From DASPKT01 sp035626475 (GTDB taxonomy: Bacteria > Pseudomonadota > Alphaproteobacteria > Azospirillales > Azospirillaceae): a stretch of DNA of 46,554 nucleotides. Both the position numbers and the translations under genes were made by a program. This document shows positions 9,024 through 17,434 of this stretch, piece after piece. The stretch's first letter is position 1. Every line of letters starts with the position of its first letter. The notes under the pieces are model-generated. The model saw nothing but the letters and a program-made list of their open reading frames with translations, was not told the origin of the DNA and did not search any database. Location of the stretch: contig DASPNP010000067.1 in the NCBI GenBank assembly GCA_035626475.1, positions 1 through 46,554 on the forward strand. The letters run 5' to 3'.

Positions 9024-10601
9024 ATGACCGACAGCGCCGCCCCCAAGAACGCCCCCCGCCCCGTCGTGCTGTGCGTGCTGGACGGCTGGGGCTGGCGCGA
9101 GGAGCGCGAGGACAACGCCGTGGCCCAGGGGCACACGCCCAATTTCGACCGGCTGTGGGAGAGCTGCCCCAAGGGCTTCCTGCAGGCGTCGGAGGAGGAT
9201 GTCGGCCTGCCCGCCGGCCAGATCGGCAACTCCGAGGTCGGCCACATGAACCTCGGCGCCGGCCGCGTCGTCTTCCAGGACCTGCCCATGATCGACCGAG
9301 CCATCGCGGCGGGCGAGCTGGAGACGAACGAGCACCTGAACGCCTTCAAGGCCGCGCTCAAGAAGAGCGGCGGCACCGCCCACCTGATGGGCTTGGCCTC
9401 CCCCGGCGGCGTCCACAGCCACCAGGACCACATGGTGGCGCTGGCGAAGTCGCTGGCCGCCTCGGGCATCAAGGTCGCGCTGCACTGCTTCACCGACGGC
9501 CGCGACGTGCCCCCGCAGAGCGCGGCGGAGCAGCTGACCCGCTTCGTGGGCGACCTCCAGGGCGTGACGCTGGCCACATTCGGCAGCGTCACGGGCCGTT
9601 ACTACGCCATGGATCGCGACAAGCGCTGGGAGCGGGTCGAGAAGGCCTACCGCGCCATGGTCTCGGCCGAGGGCGCCAGCGCCGACGGCCCGGTCGAGGC
9701 GGTGAGGGCCTCCTACGCCGCGGATGTCCATGACGAGTTCGTGCTGCCCGCCATCATGCCCGGCTATACCGGCATGAAGGACGGCGACGGCGTACTGATG
9801 GCGAATTTCCGCGCCGACCGCGCCCGCGAGATCCTGACCGCGCTGCTGGCCCCCGCCTTCGACGGCTTCGACCGCGGCACGCCCGTGACGTTCGCCGCCG
9901 CGCTGGGCATGGTGGAGTATTCCACCGAGCTGAACCGCTTCATGCCGGCGATCTTCCCGCCGAAGGAGCTGGCGAACACGCTGGGCCAGGTGGTGGCCGA
10001 CAAGGGGCTGAAGCAGCTGCGCATCGCTGAGACCGAGAAGTACCCGCACGTCACCTTCTTCTTCAACGGCGGCGAGGAGCGGGTCTATCCGGGCGAGGAG
10101 CGGATCATGGTCCCCTCGCCCAAGGTCGCCACCTACGACCTGCAGCCCGAGATGTCGGCGGACGAGGTGACGAACCGCGTCGTGGCCGCCATCGACAGCG
10201 GCGCCTTCGACCTGGTGGTCATAAACTACGCCAACCCCGACATGGTCGGCCACACCGGCAGCCTGCCCGCCGCCATCAAGGCGGTGGAGGCGGTCGACCG
10301 CTGCCTGGGCCGGCTGGTCGAGGCGGTGGAGCGCCAGGGCGGCTCGGCCCTGGTCACCGCCGACCACGGCAATTGCGAGATGATGCGCGACCCGGAGACG
10401 GGCGGCCCGCACACCGCGCACACGCTGAACAAGGTTCCGGCCTTCTTGGTCGGCGCGCCCAGGGACGTGACGGCGCTGGGCACCGGCCGCCTGGCCGACG
10501 TCGCCCCCACCCTTCTGGAGCTGATGCGGATCGAGCAGCCCGCCGAGATGACCGGCCGCTCCCTGCTGATCCGCGACGCGGCGAGGCGCGCGGCGGAGTG
10601 A
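9024..10601 (+). CDS. gpmI: 2,3-bisphosphoglycerate-independent phosphoglycerate mutase
   Basis: GpmI interconverts 3- and 2-phosphoglycerate in glycolysis and gluconeogenesis, using two manganese ions and a phosphoserine intermediate. The protein has 525 residues, the usual size. The start VVLCVLDGWGWRE carries the first metal aspartate. GQIGNSEVGHMNLGAGR carries the catalytic serine. SPGGVHSHQDH, FTDGRDVPP, MANFRADRAREI, NYANPDMVGHTG and TADHGNCE complete the metal and substrate blocks. Its stop overlaps the GTG start of the next gene (GTGA). In many alphaproteobacteria gpmI follows rlmH directly; here about 4.3 kb separates them. Confidence 0.96.
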   Translation: MTDSAAPKNAPRPVVLCVLDGWGWREEREDNAVAQGHTPNFDRLWESCPKGFLQASEEDVGLPAGQIGNSEVGHMNLGAGRVVFQDLPMIDRAIAAGELETNEHLNAFKAALKKSGGTAHLMGLASPGGVHSHQDHMVALAKSLAASGIKVALHCFTDGRDVPPQSAAEQLTRFVGDLQGVTLATFGSVTGRYYAMDRDKRWERVEKAYRAMVSAEGASADGPVEAVRASYAADVHDEFVLPAIMPGYTGMKDGDGVLMANFRADRAREILTALLAPAFDGFDRGTPVTFAAALGMVEYSTELNRFMPAIFPPKELANTLGQVVADKGLKQLRIAETEKYPHVTFFFNGGEERVYPGEERIMVPSPKVATYDLQPEMSADEVTNRVVAAIDSGAFDLVVINYANPDMVGHTGSLPAAIKAVEAVDRCLGRLVEAVERQGGSALVTADHGNCEMMRDPETGGPHTAHTLNKVPAFLVGAPRDVTALGTGRLADVAPTLLELMRIEQPAEMTGRSLLIRDAARRAAE

Positions 10602-11833
10602 GACGTCCCCTCGCCCTGTTCCTGGCCGTCTCCACCCTCGTCCCGATGGGCGAGGGCATGGCCGCCCCCGACCCGCAGCGCCAGTTGCAGGAGGTCGAGC
10701 GCGACCTGAAACAGGGAGAGCAGCGCAAGGGCGAGCTGGACGCCAAGGCCCAGGCGCTCGAGGCGGAGCTGGCGGACCTGCGCGCCCGCTCGGTCGCCGC
10801 CGCCGAGGAGGCCCGCGCCCAGGACGAGGCGCTCGCCCGCATCGAGGAGGCGGAGAAGGCTCTCATCACCGACGAGGGCGAGCGCGTCAGGCGGATCGAG
10901 GCGGACCGCGCCGCGCTGGCCGAGCTGCTGGGCGCGCTGCAGCGCCTGTCGCGCCTGCCGCCCGAGGCCTTGATCGCCAAGCCGGAACCGCCATCTGACA
11001 CGCTGAAGAGCGCGCTGCTGCTGCGCTCGGCGATTCCGGAGCTGAAGGCCCGGGCGGATTCGCTGTCGCAGCAGCTGGCCGGCCTCGCCGACGTGCGCCG
11101 CGACCTGGCCGCGCGCCGGCAGGAGGCGACGGCGGCGCGCACCGAGCTGGAGCGCCGGCAGGCGGAGCTGAAGGAGTTGGCGGGCAAGCGCGAGGCGCTG
11201 TTCCGCAGCACCGACGCCGAGCGCCGGCAGGTCGAGGCTTCGCTGGCCCAGCTGGCCGGCAAGGCCGAGGACCTGAAGGAGCTGATGGAGCGGGTGGAGG
11301 CCGAGCGCAAGGCCACCGCCGAGCGCGAGAAGGCGGCTGACGCCGCCCGCCGGGCCAAGGCCGAGGAGGCGCGGCAGGCGCAGGCGCGCGAGAAGGTCGC
11401 GGCGCTGGGCAGGTCGGCCGGCAAGGCGCCGAAGGGCAAGGCGCCCGGCGGGCTGGTCATGCCGGTGCTGGGCGAGGTGAAGGTGCGCTACGGCGAGCCT
11501 GACCGCGTGGGGACCACCAGCCGCGGCGTGACACTCGCGGCGCGGGCCGGTTCCAGCGTCGTGGCGCCGATGGACGGCTCCATCATGTTCGCCGGCCCCT
11601 TCAAGGGCTATGGGCTCATCTTGATCGTGGAACACGCCAACGGATATCATAGCCTCATCGCGGGACTGGGTCGGATCGACACCCAGGTGGGCCGGCAGGT
11701 GCTGGCCGGCGAGCCCGTGGGCGCGATGGCTTCCGACGGCGACCTCTCTTTGTATTTCGAGCTGCGGCGCGGCGGACAGCCGATCAATCCGCTCCGCGGC
11801 GTGAACGCCACCGACGGCAAGGGACAAGGTTGA
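10598..11833 (+). CDS. EnvC-like murein hydrolase activator (degenerate LytM domain)
   Basis: A 411-residue exported protein. The GTG at 10598 overlaps the gpmI stop and gives a plausible signal peptide (RRPLALFLAVSTLVPMGEGMAA). Residues from about 25 to 270 form long charged coiled coils (QLQEVERDLKQGEQRKGELDAKAQALEAEL and onward), as in EnvC. The C-terminal M23/LytM domain keeps the fold motifs but not the zinc ligands. The position of the usual HxxxD is SRGVTLAA, and the usual LHFE is LYFELRRGGQPINP. It is therefore probably a non-catalytic activator of division amidases in the periplasm, acting with FtsEX. It is translationally coupled to gpmI, and ctpA follows at 1 bp. Confidence 0.88.
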   Translation: MRRPLALFLAVSTLVPMGEGMAAPDPQRQLQEVERDLKQGEQRKGELDAKAQALEAELADLRARSVAAAEEARAQDEALARIEEAEKALITDEGERVRRIEADRAALAELLGALQRLSRLPPEALIAKPEPPSDTLKSALLLRSAIPELKARADSLSQQLAGLADVRRDLAARRQEATAARTELERRQAELKELAGKREALFRSTDAERRQVEASLAQLAGKAEDLKELMERVEAERKATAEREKAADAARRAKAEEARQAQAREKVAALGRSAGKAPKGKAPGGLVMPVLGEVKVRYGEPDRVGTTSRGVTLAARAGSSVVAPMDGSIMFAGPFKGYGLILIVEHANGYHSLIAGLGRIDTQVGRQVLAGEPVGAMASDGDLSLYFELRRGGQPINPLRGVNATDGKGQG

Positions 11834-11834
11834 T

Positions 11835-13313
11835 ATGAAGAAGCTGCTCGTGACATCCTCCGCCGCCGTCGCCCTGCTGGGTTCCGCCGCGATCCTGGTG
11901 GCCCCCGCCGAGAGCAAGCAGCCCGTCAAGTCGGACACCTACCGGCAGATGGATCTGTTCGTCGAGGTGTTCGAGCGGGTGCGCTCGGAATATGTCGAGG
12001 ACGTCACCGACGAGCAGCTGGTCGAGGCCGCGATCGACGGCATGCTGACCTCGCTGGACCCGCACTCCAGCTTCCTGAACCGCAAGAACTTCCAGGACAT
12101 GCAGGTCCAGACCCGCGGCGAGTTCGGGGGCCTGGGCATCGAGGTCACGCAGGAGAACGGCGTGGTCAAGGTCGTGTCCCCGATCGACGACACCCCCGCC
12201 TTCCGCGCCGGCGTGCAGCCGGGCGACTACATCACCCACCTGAACGACGAGCCGATCGTCGGCCTCGGCCTGAACGAGGCGGTGGAGAAGATGCGCGGGC
12301 CCGTCGGCACCGACATCAAGGTCACCATCCGCCGGGGCGAGGGCACCGAGCCGATCCAGCTGAGCCTGACCCGCGCCGTGGTGAGGGTGCAGTCGGTGCG
12401 CTACCGGGTGGAGGGCGACATCGGCTACATCCGCGTCTCGAGCTTCAACGAGCAGACCCAGGTCGGGCTGGACAAGGCCATCGCCGCCATCAAGCAGCAG
12501 CTGGGGCCGAAGCTGATCGGCTACGTGCTGGACCTGCGCAACAATCCGGGCGGCCTGCTGGACCAGGCGATCTCCGTCAGCGACACCTTCCTGGACCGCG
12601 GCGAGATCGTCTCCACCCGCGGCCGCGGCGCCGAGGTGGGCGACCGCTTCAACGCCAAGCAGGGCGACGCCACCGGCGGCGCGCCCGTGGTGGTGCTGGT
12701 CAATGGCGGCTCGGCCTCGGCGTCGGAGATCGTCGCCGGCGCGCTGCAGGACCACAAGCGCGCCATCGTCCTGGGCACCCAGAGCTTCGGCAAGGGCTCG
12801 GTCCAGACCATCATCCCGCTGCAGGGCCACGGCGCCATGCGCCTGACCACGGCCCGCTACTTCACGCCCTCGGGCAAGTCGATCCAGCAGCTGGGCATCA
12901 CCCCGGACATCGAGGTGCAGCCGGCCCGCGTGGAGGAGATCACCCAGGGCCAGCGCCGCCGCGAGGCCGACCTGCCGCACGCGCTCTCCAACCCGACCAA
13001 CCGCCCCGGCGCCCAGGGGACGCCGCAGCCGAACGCGGCGCCGGGCACCCCGACCACCACCCCCGCCCCGGCCGCGCCCGGCGCCGGCCCGCAGGTGCAG
13101 GCGCCCCAGGCCCCGGGCGCTCCCGGCCAGCCGACGACGGCCGCGGCACCCGCCGGCGCTCCCGGCGCCACCCCGGCCACGGCCCAGGCCGGCCAGCCCG
13201 GAACCGTTCCGGCCACCGGTCCCGACGGACAGCCCTTCGACTACCAGCTGGCCCGGGCGCTCGACCTGCTGCGCGGCGTGTCGCTGTTCGCGCAGGGCAA
13301 GACGATCAACTAA
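11835..13313 (+). CDS. ctpA: Carboxy-terminal processing protease CtpA (S41A family)
   Basis: A 492-residue periplasmic serine protease that trims C-termini of envelope proteins and helps control peptidoglycan hydrolases. A signal peptide (about residues 1-26) is followed by the S41 N-terminal segment, then a PDZ domain at about 95-170 containing GGLGIEV and DYITHLNDEPI. The protease core follows, with the GGSASASEI block and FGKGSVQ. By the 25-residue family spacing, Ser295 and Lys320 are the catalytic pair. After about residue 380 comes an unusual low-complexity tail rich in Pro, Ala and Gly, about 85 residues long, before a short conserved end (DYQLARALDLLRG). It sits with envC in the conserved gpmI-envC-ctpA-deacetylase operon. 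Confidence 0.95.
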   Translation: MKKLLVTSSAAVALLGSAAILVAPAESKQPVKSDTYRQMDLFVEVFERVRSEYVEDVTDEQLVEAAIDGMLTSLDPHSSFLNRKNFQDMQVQTRGEFGGLGIEVTQENGVVKVVSPIDDTPAFRAGVQPGDYITHLNDEPIVGLGLNEAVEKMRGPVGTDIKVTIRRGEGTEPIQLSLTRAVVRVQSVRYRVEGDIGYIRVSSFNEQTQVGLDKAIAAIKQQLGPKLIGYVLDLRNNPGGLLDQAISVSDTFLDRGEIVSTRGRGAEVGDRFNAKQGDATGGAPVVVLVNGGSASASEIVAGALQDHKRAIVLGTQSFGKGSVQTIIPLQGHGAMRLTTARYFTPSGKSIQQLGITPDIEVQPARVEEITQGQRRREADLPHALSNPTNRPGAQGTPQPNAAPGTPTTTPAPAAPGAGPQVQAPQAPGAPGQPTTAAAPAGAPGATPATAQAGQPGTVPATGPDGQPFDYQLARALDLLRGVSLFAQGKTIN

Positions 13314-13325
13314 GCAAGAAAAGCC

Positions 13326-14537
13326 TTGGCGCGCCTCTCACTCAAACGCAAGACCGGCACGGACGATTTGGACGGCCCGGCTCCCGACAAGGGGGCCGGG
13401 TCGGCCGGCATTCTGGCCACGCGGTTCGGCCTCGGCCGTGCCAAGGCCTATCCGGCCGCGGACCCGTTCGACGATCCGCCCCGGGAGCGCAAGCCCCGTC
13501 GCGCGGCCAAGGATCTGGCCTTCCCTCTGGCGCTGGGCCTCTCGGCGCTGGCCCTGGCCGGGGTCGGCGCCTGGCTGGCGCTGACCGCCGAGGCGACCCT
13601 GCGCGAGCGCTCGGCCCAGGTGCCGAAGCTCCGCGTGCCGGTGCTGATGGCCGACGGCACGCCGCGCTTCGAGGATAAGGCGGTCGAGCTGGAGCCGGAG
13701 AAGGAGCTGGACCCGGTCGACATCCCGGTCACCCTCGGGCCCAGCCGGGTCGACGCGCTGGTGGAGAAGAGCCGGCTGGGCGTCCTGCCCCGCATCGGCC
13801 CGGACGGGCAGGCGCCCTGGCAGGCCTATGCCCGCCCCTTCCCGCACGAGGACAAGCGCCCGCGCATCGCCATCGTGGTGACCGATCTGGGCCTGTCCGC
13901 CCCGGTGCTGGACGCCGCCATGGGCCGGCTGCCCGGCGCCGTCACCTTCGCCTTCCAGCCGGGATCGCCCGAGCTGCAGCGGCAGATCGACCAGTCGCGC
14001 CAGAACGGGCACGAGGTGCTGCTGACGGTGCCGATGGAGCCGTTGGGCTATCCGCGCAACGATCCCGGCCCCGGGACGCTGCTGACGGCCCTGCCGGACG
14101 AGCGCAATGTCGAGCGGCTGGAGCAGGTCATGGCCCAGGCCACCGGCTATGTCGGGCTGACCAGCACCACCGGCGCCAAGTTCCTGACCAGCCGGCCGAA
14201 CCTGCAGGCGGTGCTGGCCCAGGTGCAGCGGCGCGGCCTGTCCTATGTCGACAGCTGGATCGTGCCGAACAGCCTGGCGACCAAGCTCTCCACCACGCTG
14301 GGCATCCCGCGCGCGGTCTCGGACGTGCAGGTTGACCGGGTGGCCTCGCCCAACGGCGTCGACGCGCAGCTGGCCGAACTGGAGCGCCTCGCCAAGGCCA
14401 ACGGCGCCGCCGTCGGCTTCGCCCAGCCCTATCCCGTGACCATCGAGCGCATCGCCCTGTGGGCGGCCAGCTTGCGTGACCGCGGCATCGTGCTCGCGCC
14501 GATCACGGCCGTGCTGAACCGGCAGGCGGACCGGTAG
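13326..14537 (+). CDS. Divergent polysaccharide deacetylase family protein
   Basis: A 403-residue protein of the DUF610/YibQ type. It begins at a TTG (13326); no in-frame ATG gives a better N-terminus. A basic, disordered N-terminal stretch precedes one membrane segment at about residues 60-82 (FPLALGLSALALAGVGAWLALT), so the rest should be periplasmic. The catalytic-like domain begins at RPRIAIVVTDLGLSAPVLDAAMGRLPGAVTFAF and includes HEVLLTVPMEPLGYP and GYVGLTSTTGAKF. The NodB-fold metal histidines of true deacetylases are not obvious, as is usual for this family. The role is probably in the envelope, linked to the EnvC/CtpA division module, but no activity is established. RppH often follows in relatives; it is absent here. 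Confidence 0.85.
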   Translation: MARLSLKRKTGTDDLDGPAPDKGAGSAGILATRFGLGRAKAYPAADPFDDPPRERKPRRAAKDLAFPLALGLSALALAGVGAWLALTAEATLRERSAQVPKLRVPVLMADGTPRFEDKAVELEPEKELDPVDIPVTLGPSRVDALVEKSRLGVLPRIGPDGQAPWQAYARPFPHEDKRPRIAIVVTDLGLSAPVLDAAMGRLPGAVTFAFQPGSPELQRQIDQSRQNGHEVLLTVPMEPLGYPRNDPGPGTLLTALPDERNVERLEQVMAQATGYVGLTSTTGAKFLTSRPNLQAVLAQVQRRGLSYVDSWIVPNSLATKLSTTLGIPRAVSDVQVDRVASPNGVDAQLAELERLAKANGAAVGFAQPYPVTIERIALWAASLRDRGIVLAPITAVLNRQADR

Positions 14538-14544
14538 CCATAAA

Positions 14545-14745
14545 CATCCCTCGCCCCTTGCGGGAGAGGGATGGGCCCCGCCGCGTAAGCGGTGGGAGGG
14601 TGAGGGGTCGGCGGGCGAAGCCCGACGTTCTTATCCGCTGTCCCAAGATCAGCCGTAGAGAAGGCCCAGCCTGCGGCTGGTCCACCCCTCATCCCCCCGT
14701 TGCTGCGCAACGGGTCCCTCCTTCTCCCGCAAGGGGAGAAGGATG
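14545..14745 (+). repeat. Inverted repeat region, family D (copy 1)
   Basis: The left part begins CATCCCTCGCCCCTTGCGGG near 14545. The right part ends in CTTCTCCCGCAAGGGGAGAA near 14721-14740, the imperfect complement of the left. Between them are further short palindromes (GTTGCTGCGCAAC near 14699-14711 and a GGCGGGCGAAGCCCG near 14609). This fills the convergent gap between the deacetylase gene and the APH-like gene. A related 'CTCTCCC...GGGAGAGGGG' unit lies at 35584-35731. Confidence 0.75.
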
Positions 14746-14754
14746 AAGATGCCC

Positions 14755-15798
14755 TCACCCGCCCCGGGCGATGCCCCAGCCCACCTCTGCCGTGGCCTTG
14801 GCGACCTCGCCATAGGCATGGGCGCGGCGGTCGGACGCGTTGCCCTGGAGCGCGCGGGCGTAGACGCCCTGGCAGATCGAGGCGATGCGGAAGAAGGCGA
14901 AGGCCAGGAAGAAGTTCCAGTCGGGGATGCCCTGCCGGCCGGTGCGGCGGCAATAGGCGGCGACGTACTCCTCCTCGGTCGGGATGCCCAGGGCCTTCAG
15001 GTCCAGCCCGGCCAGGCCGCCGAAATCCTTCATCTGGTGCGGGATACGGTAGGACATGCAGTTGTAGGCGAGATCGCCCAGCGGGTGGCCCAGCGTCGCC
15101 AGCTCCCAGTCCAGGATGGCGATGACCTTCGGCTCCGCCGGGTGGAGCATCAGATTGCCCAGCCGGTAGTCGCCATGGGCGATGGTGGTCTCGTCGCCGG
15201 CCGGGATGTGCCTGGGCAACCAGTCGAGCAGCGCGTCCATGGCCGGGATGTCGCCGGTCTTGGCCGCGACGTACTGCTTGCCCCAGCGCTCCACCTGCCG
15301 GGCCACGTACTGCTCCGGCTTGCCGAAGCCCTCCAGCCCCACCGCCTTCCAGTCGACCCGGTGCAGGTCGGCCAGCGTGGCGTTCATGGTGTCGTAGATG
15401 GCGGCGCGCTGGGCGGGCTCCATATCAGGCAGGCTGGTGTCGGTGAGGACCCGGCCCTCCAGATAGTCCATGACGTAGAAGGGCGTGCCGATGACGGCGG
15501 CGTCCTCGCACAGCAGCCGCGCGGTCGGCACCGGCGCCCTGCCGCCGGCCAGCGCCCGCATCGCCTGGTACTCGCGCTCCACCATGTGGGCCGAGGGCAG
15601 CAGCTTGCCCGGCGGCTTCTTGCGCAGCACGTATTTGCGGTCGCCCGCCTCCACGAGGAAGGTCGGGTTGCTCTGCCCGCCCTGGAACTGCCGGATCGTG
15701 GCGGGACCCTGGAAGCCCTCGAGATGGGCCTCCAGGTAGGACCACAGGGCCGCCTCATCGAAGCGGTGCTGCGGCAGGACCTCGATGAGGGCGACCAT
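14755..15798 (-). CDS. Phosphotransferase family protein (APH / acyl-CoA-dehydrogenase-10-like)
   Basis: A 347-residue protein of the aminoglycoside-phosphotransferase/choline-kinase fold (COG3173). Kinase marks are the N-terminal IRQFQGGQSNPTFLVEAGDRKYVLRKKPPG nucleotide region, the catalytic loop TIAHGDYRLGNLMLHP and the metal motif AILDWELATLGHPLGDLAY. In bacteria this subfamily travels with acyl-CoA dehydrogenases and short-chain dehydrogenases, not with resistance genes, and is thought to phosphorylate hydroxyacyl intermediates. That fits its place as the last gene behind two SDRs and an MDR oxidoreductase. ATG 15798 has GAGG upstream and lies 8 bp after the preceding stop. The substrate is unknown. 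Confidence 0.88.
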   Translation of the reverse strand: MVALIEVLPQHRFDEAALWSYLEAHLEGFQGPATIRQFQGGQSNPTFLVEAGDRKYVLRKKPPGKLLPSAHMVEREYQAMRALAGGRAPVPTARLLCEDAAVIGTPFYVMDYLEGRVLTDTSLPDMEPAQRAAIYDTMNATLADLHRVDWKAVGLEGFGKPEQYVARQVERWGKQYVAAKTGDIPAMDALLDWLPRHIPAGDETTIAHGDYRLGNLMLHPAEPKVIAILDWELATLGHPLGDLAYNCMSYRIPHQMKDFGGLAGLDLKALGIPTEEEYVAAYCRRTGRQGIPDWNFFLAFAFFRIASICQGVYARALQGNASDRRAHAYGEVAKATAEVGWGIARGG

Positions 15799-15806
15799 GG
15801 CCGGCC

Positions 15807-16592
15807 TCAGGTGCTCAAGGGATCGGAGATGGTGGCGCCGCCGTCGGCCACCAGCACCTGACCCGTGACGAAGCGGCCGCCGGCACCGGCCAGGAACAGC
15901 GCCACGCCGGCGATGTCGACGGGATCGCCGATGCGCTTCAGCGGGGTGCGGTTCTCCAGCGCCTGGATCAGCTTCGGCTGCTCCCAGAGCGCCTTGGCGA
16001 AGTCGGTCTTGATCAGGCCGGGGGCGATGGCGTTGACGCGGATGTTGCTGGGGCCCCACTCCACCGCCAGGTTGCGGGTCAGCTGCGCCTCGGCGGCCTT
16101 GGAGATGCCGTAGGCGCCGATGACGCCGTTGCCGCGGATGGCGGTGATGGAGGAGAGCAGGACGACCGCGCCGTCCTTCCGCTCCGCCATCTGCGGCAGC
16201 ACCATGTTGCACAGCCACCAGGTGCTGCGCAGGTTGGTGCCCATGATCTTGTCCCAGGCGTCGTCGCTGACGGACGCCATGGGGCCGTAGACCGGGTTGA
16301 TGGCGGCGTTGGCCACCAGCACGTCGATGCGGCCCCACTTCGCCATGGTGGCGTCGACGAGCGCCTGCAGCTCCTCCTTGCGGCCGACATTGCAGGCCAC
16401 CGCGATGGCCTCGCCGCCGGCGGCCTCGATCTCCGCCTTCACGGCGTCGCAGGCGTCCTGCTTGCGCGAGGAGATGACGACCTTGGCGCCGGCGCGGGCG
16501 TACTCCTCGGCGATGGACTTGCCGATGCCCCGGGAGGAGCCGGTGATGAGCGCGACCTTGCCGGTGAGGTCGACGAGCGGATGGACGGCCAT
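15807..16592 (-). CDS. Short-chain dehydrogenase/reductase (SDR)
   Basis: A 261-residue classical SDR oxidoreductase using NAD(P)H in the cytoplasm. The cofactor motif TGSSRGIG lies near residue 16, and NAAINPVYG matches the NNAG position. The catalytic serine lies in LLSSITAIRG and the YxxxK motif is YGISK. IRVNAIAPGLIKTDFA and a C-terminal GQVLVADGGATI are typical of the family. ATG 16592 has a GGGGAG ribosome binding site. It is the third gene of the minus-strand unit. Related enzymes act on hydroxyacyl or keto substrates; no specific substrate can be assigned. Confidence 0.9.
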   Translation of the reverse strand: MAVHPLVDLTGKVALITGSSRGIGKSIAEEYARAGAKVVISSRKQDACDAVKAEIEAAGGEAIAVACNVGRKEELQALVDATMAKWGRIDVLVANAAINPVYGPMASVSDDAWDKIMGTNLRSTWWLCNMVLPQMAERKDGAVVLLSSITAIRGNGVIGAYGISKAAEAQLTRNLAVEWGPSNIRVNAIAPGLIKTDFAKALWEQPKLIQALENRTPLKRIGDPVDIAGVALFLAGAGGRFVTGQVLVADGGATISDPLST

Positions 16593-16621
16593 GATGCGGT
16601 TCTCCCCTTCTCTGTTCTGGT

Positions 16622-17383
16622 TCAGCGCGCGGTCGTGCCGCCGTCGACGACGACTTCCGACCCGGTCATGAAGCCGCTCTCGTCCGACAGCAGGAAGAGG
16701 ATGGCGTTGGCCGCGTCCTCCGCCTTGCCCATGCGGCCGAGCGCCGCCGTGCGTTCCAGCTGGCGGCGGGTCTTGTCGGGGTCCTTCGAGCCGCCGATGA
16801 GCGCGCCCACCATCGCCGTCTCCAGGAAGGAGGGGTGGACCGAGTTCACCCGGATGCCCAGGCCGCGCTCGGCGCATTCCACGGCGATGGACTTGGACAT
16901 GATGCGCACCGCGCCCTTGCTGGCGCAGTAGGCGGCCATGTTGCTGCCGCCGATCAGGCCGGCGACCGAGGAGAGGTTGACGATGGAGCCGCCGCCGGTC
17001 TGCTTCATGGCGCCGATGGCGTGCTTGCAGCCGAGGAACACGCCCTCGACATTCACCCGCTGCACGAACTGGAACTCCTCGAGCGTGGTGTGCTCCACCG
17101 GCTTGTGGACGCCGACGCCGGCATTGTTCACCAGCCCGTCGAGGCGGCCGAACTTCGACACCGTCTCGGCGATCACCTCGGCCCAGCGGTCCTCCAGCGT
17201 CACGTCCTGGCCTAGGGCGAGCGCGCCCGGGATCGACGCGGCGGCGTCCCGCAGGCCGGCCTCGTTGCGGTCGGTCATGACCACCTTGGCGCCCTGCTCG
17301 GCGCAGAGCTTGGCGGTGGCGAGGCCGATGCCCGACGCCGCCCCCGTGATGAGGATCACCTTGTCCTGAACGCGCCCGGCCAT
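16622..17383 (-). CDS. Short-chain dehydrogenase/reductase (SDR)
   Basis: A 253-residue classical SDR, a paralogue of the next gene but not a recent duplicate. It has TGAASGIG near residue 14, LVNNAGVGVHKP, the catalytic serine in NLSSVAGLIGG and the YxxxK motif YCASK. IRVNSVHPSFLETAMV and a C-terminal GSEVVVDGG complete the fold. It lies 51 bp after the oxidoreductase gene and 29 bp before the second SDR. Two SDRs beside an APH-like kinase suggest a multi-step conversion of an alcohol, hydroxy acid or acyl-derived substrate. That role is inference. Confidence 0.9.
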   Translation of the reverse strand: MAGRVQDKVILITGAASGIGLATAKLCAEQGAKVVMTDRNEAGLRDAAASIPGALALGQDVTLEDRWAEVIAETVSKFGRLDGLVNNAGVGVHKPVEHTTLEEFQFVQRVNVEGVFLGCKHAIGAMKQTGGGSIVNLSSVAGLIGGSNMAAYCASKGAVRIMSKSIAVECAERGLGIRVNSVHPSFLETAMVGALIGGSKDPDKTRRQLERTAALGRMGKAEDAANAILFLLSDESGFMTGSEVVVDGGTTAR

Positions 17384-17434
17384 CGCTCTCTCCCCGTTTG
17401 TTCGTTGAATTGCATCATGCCGCTTATGCGGCGG

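Noticed and set aside
11430..11833. Active LytM/M23 endopeptidase
   Set aside because: The zinc-binding histidines and aspartate are not at the expected positions.
14755..15798. Aminoglycoside resistance kinase
   Set aside because: The fold is shared, but the context of SDR and MDR oxidoreductases and the sequence subgroup point to a metabolic kinase.
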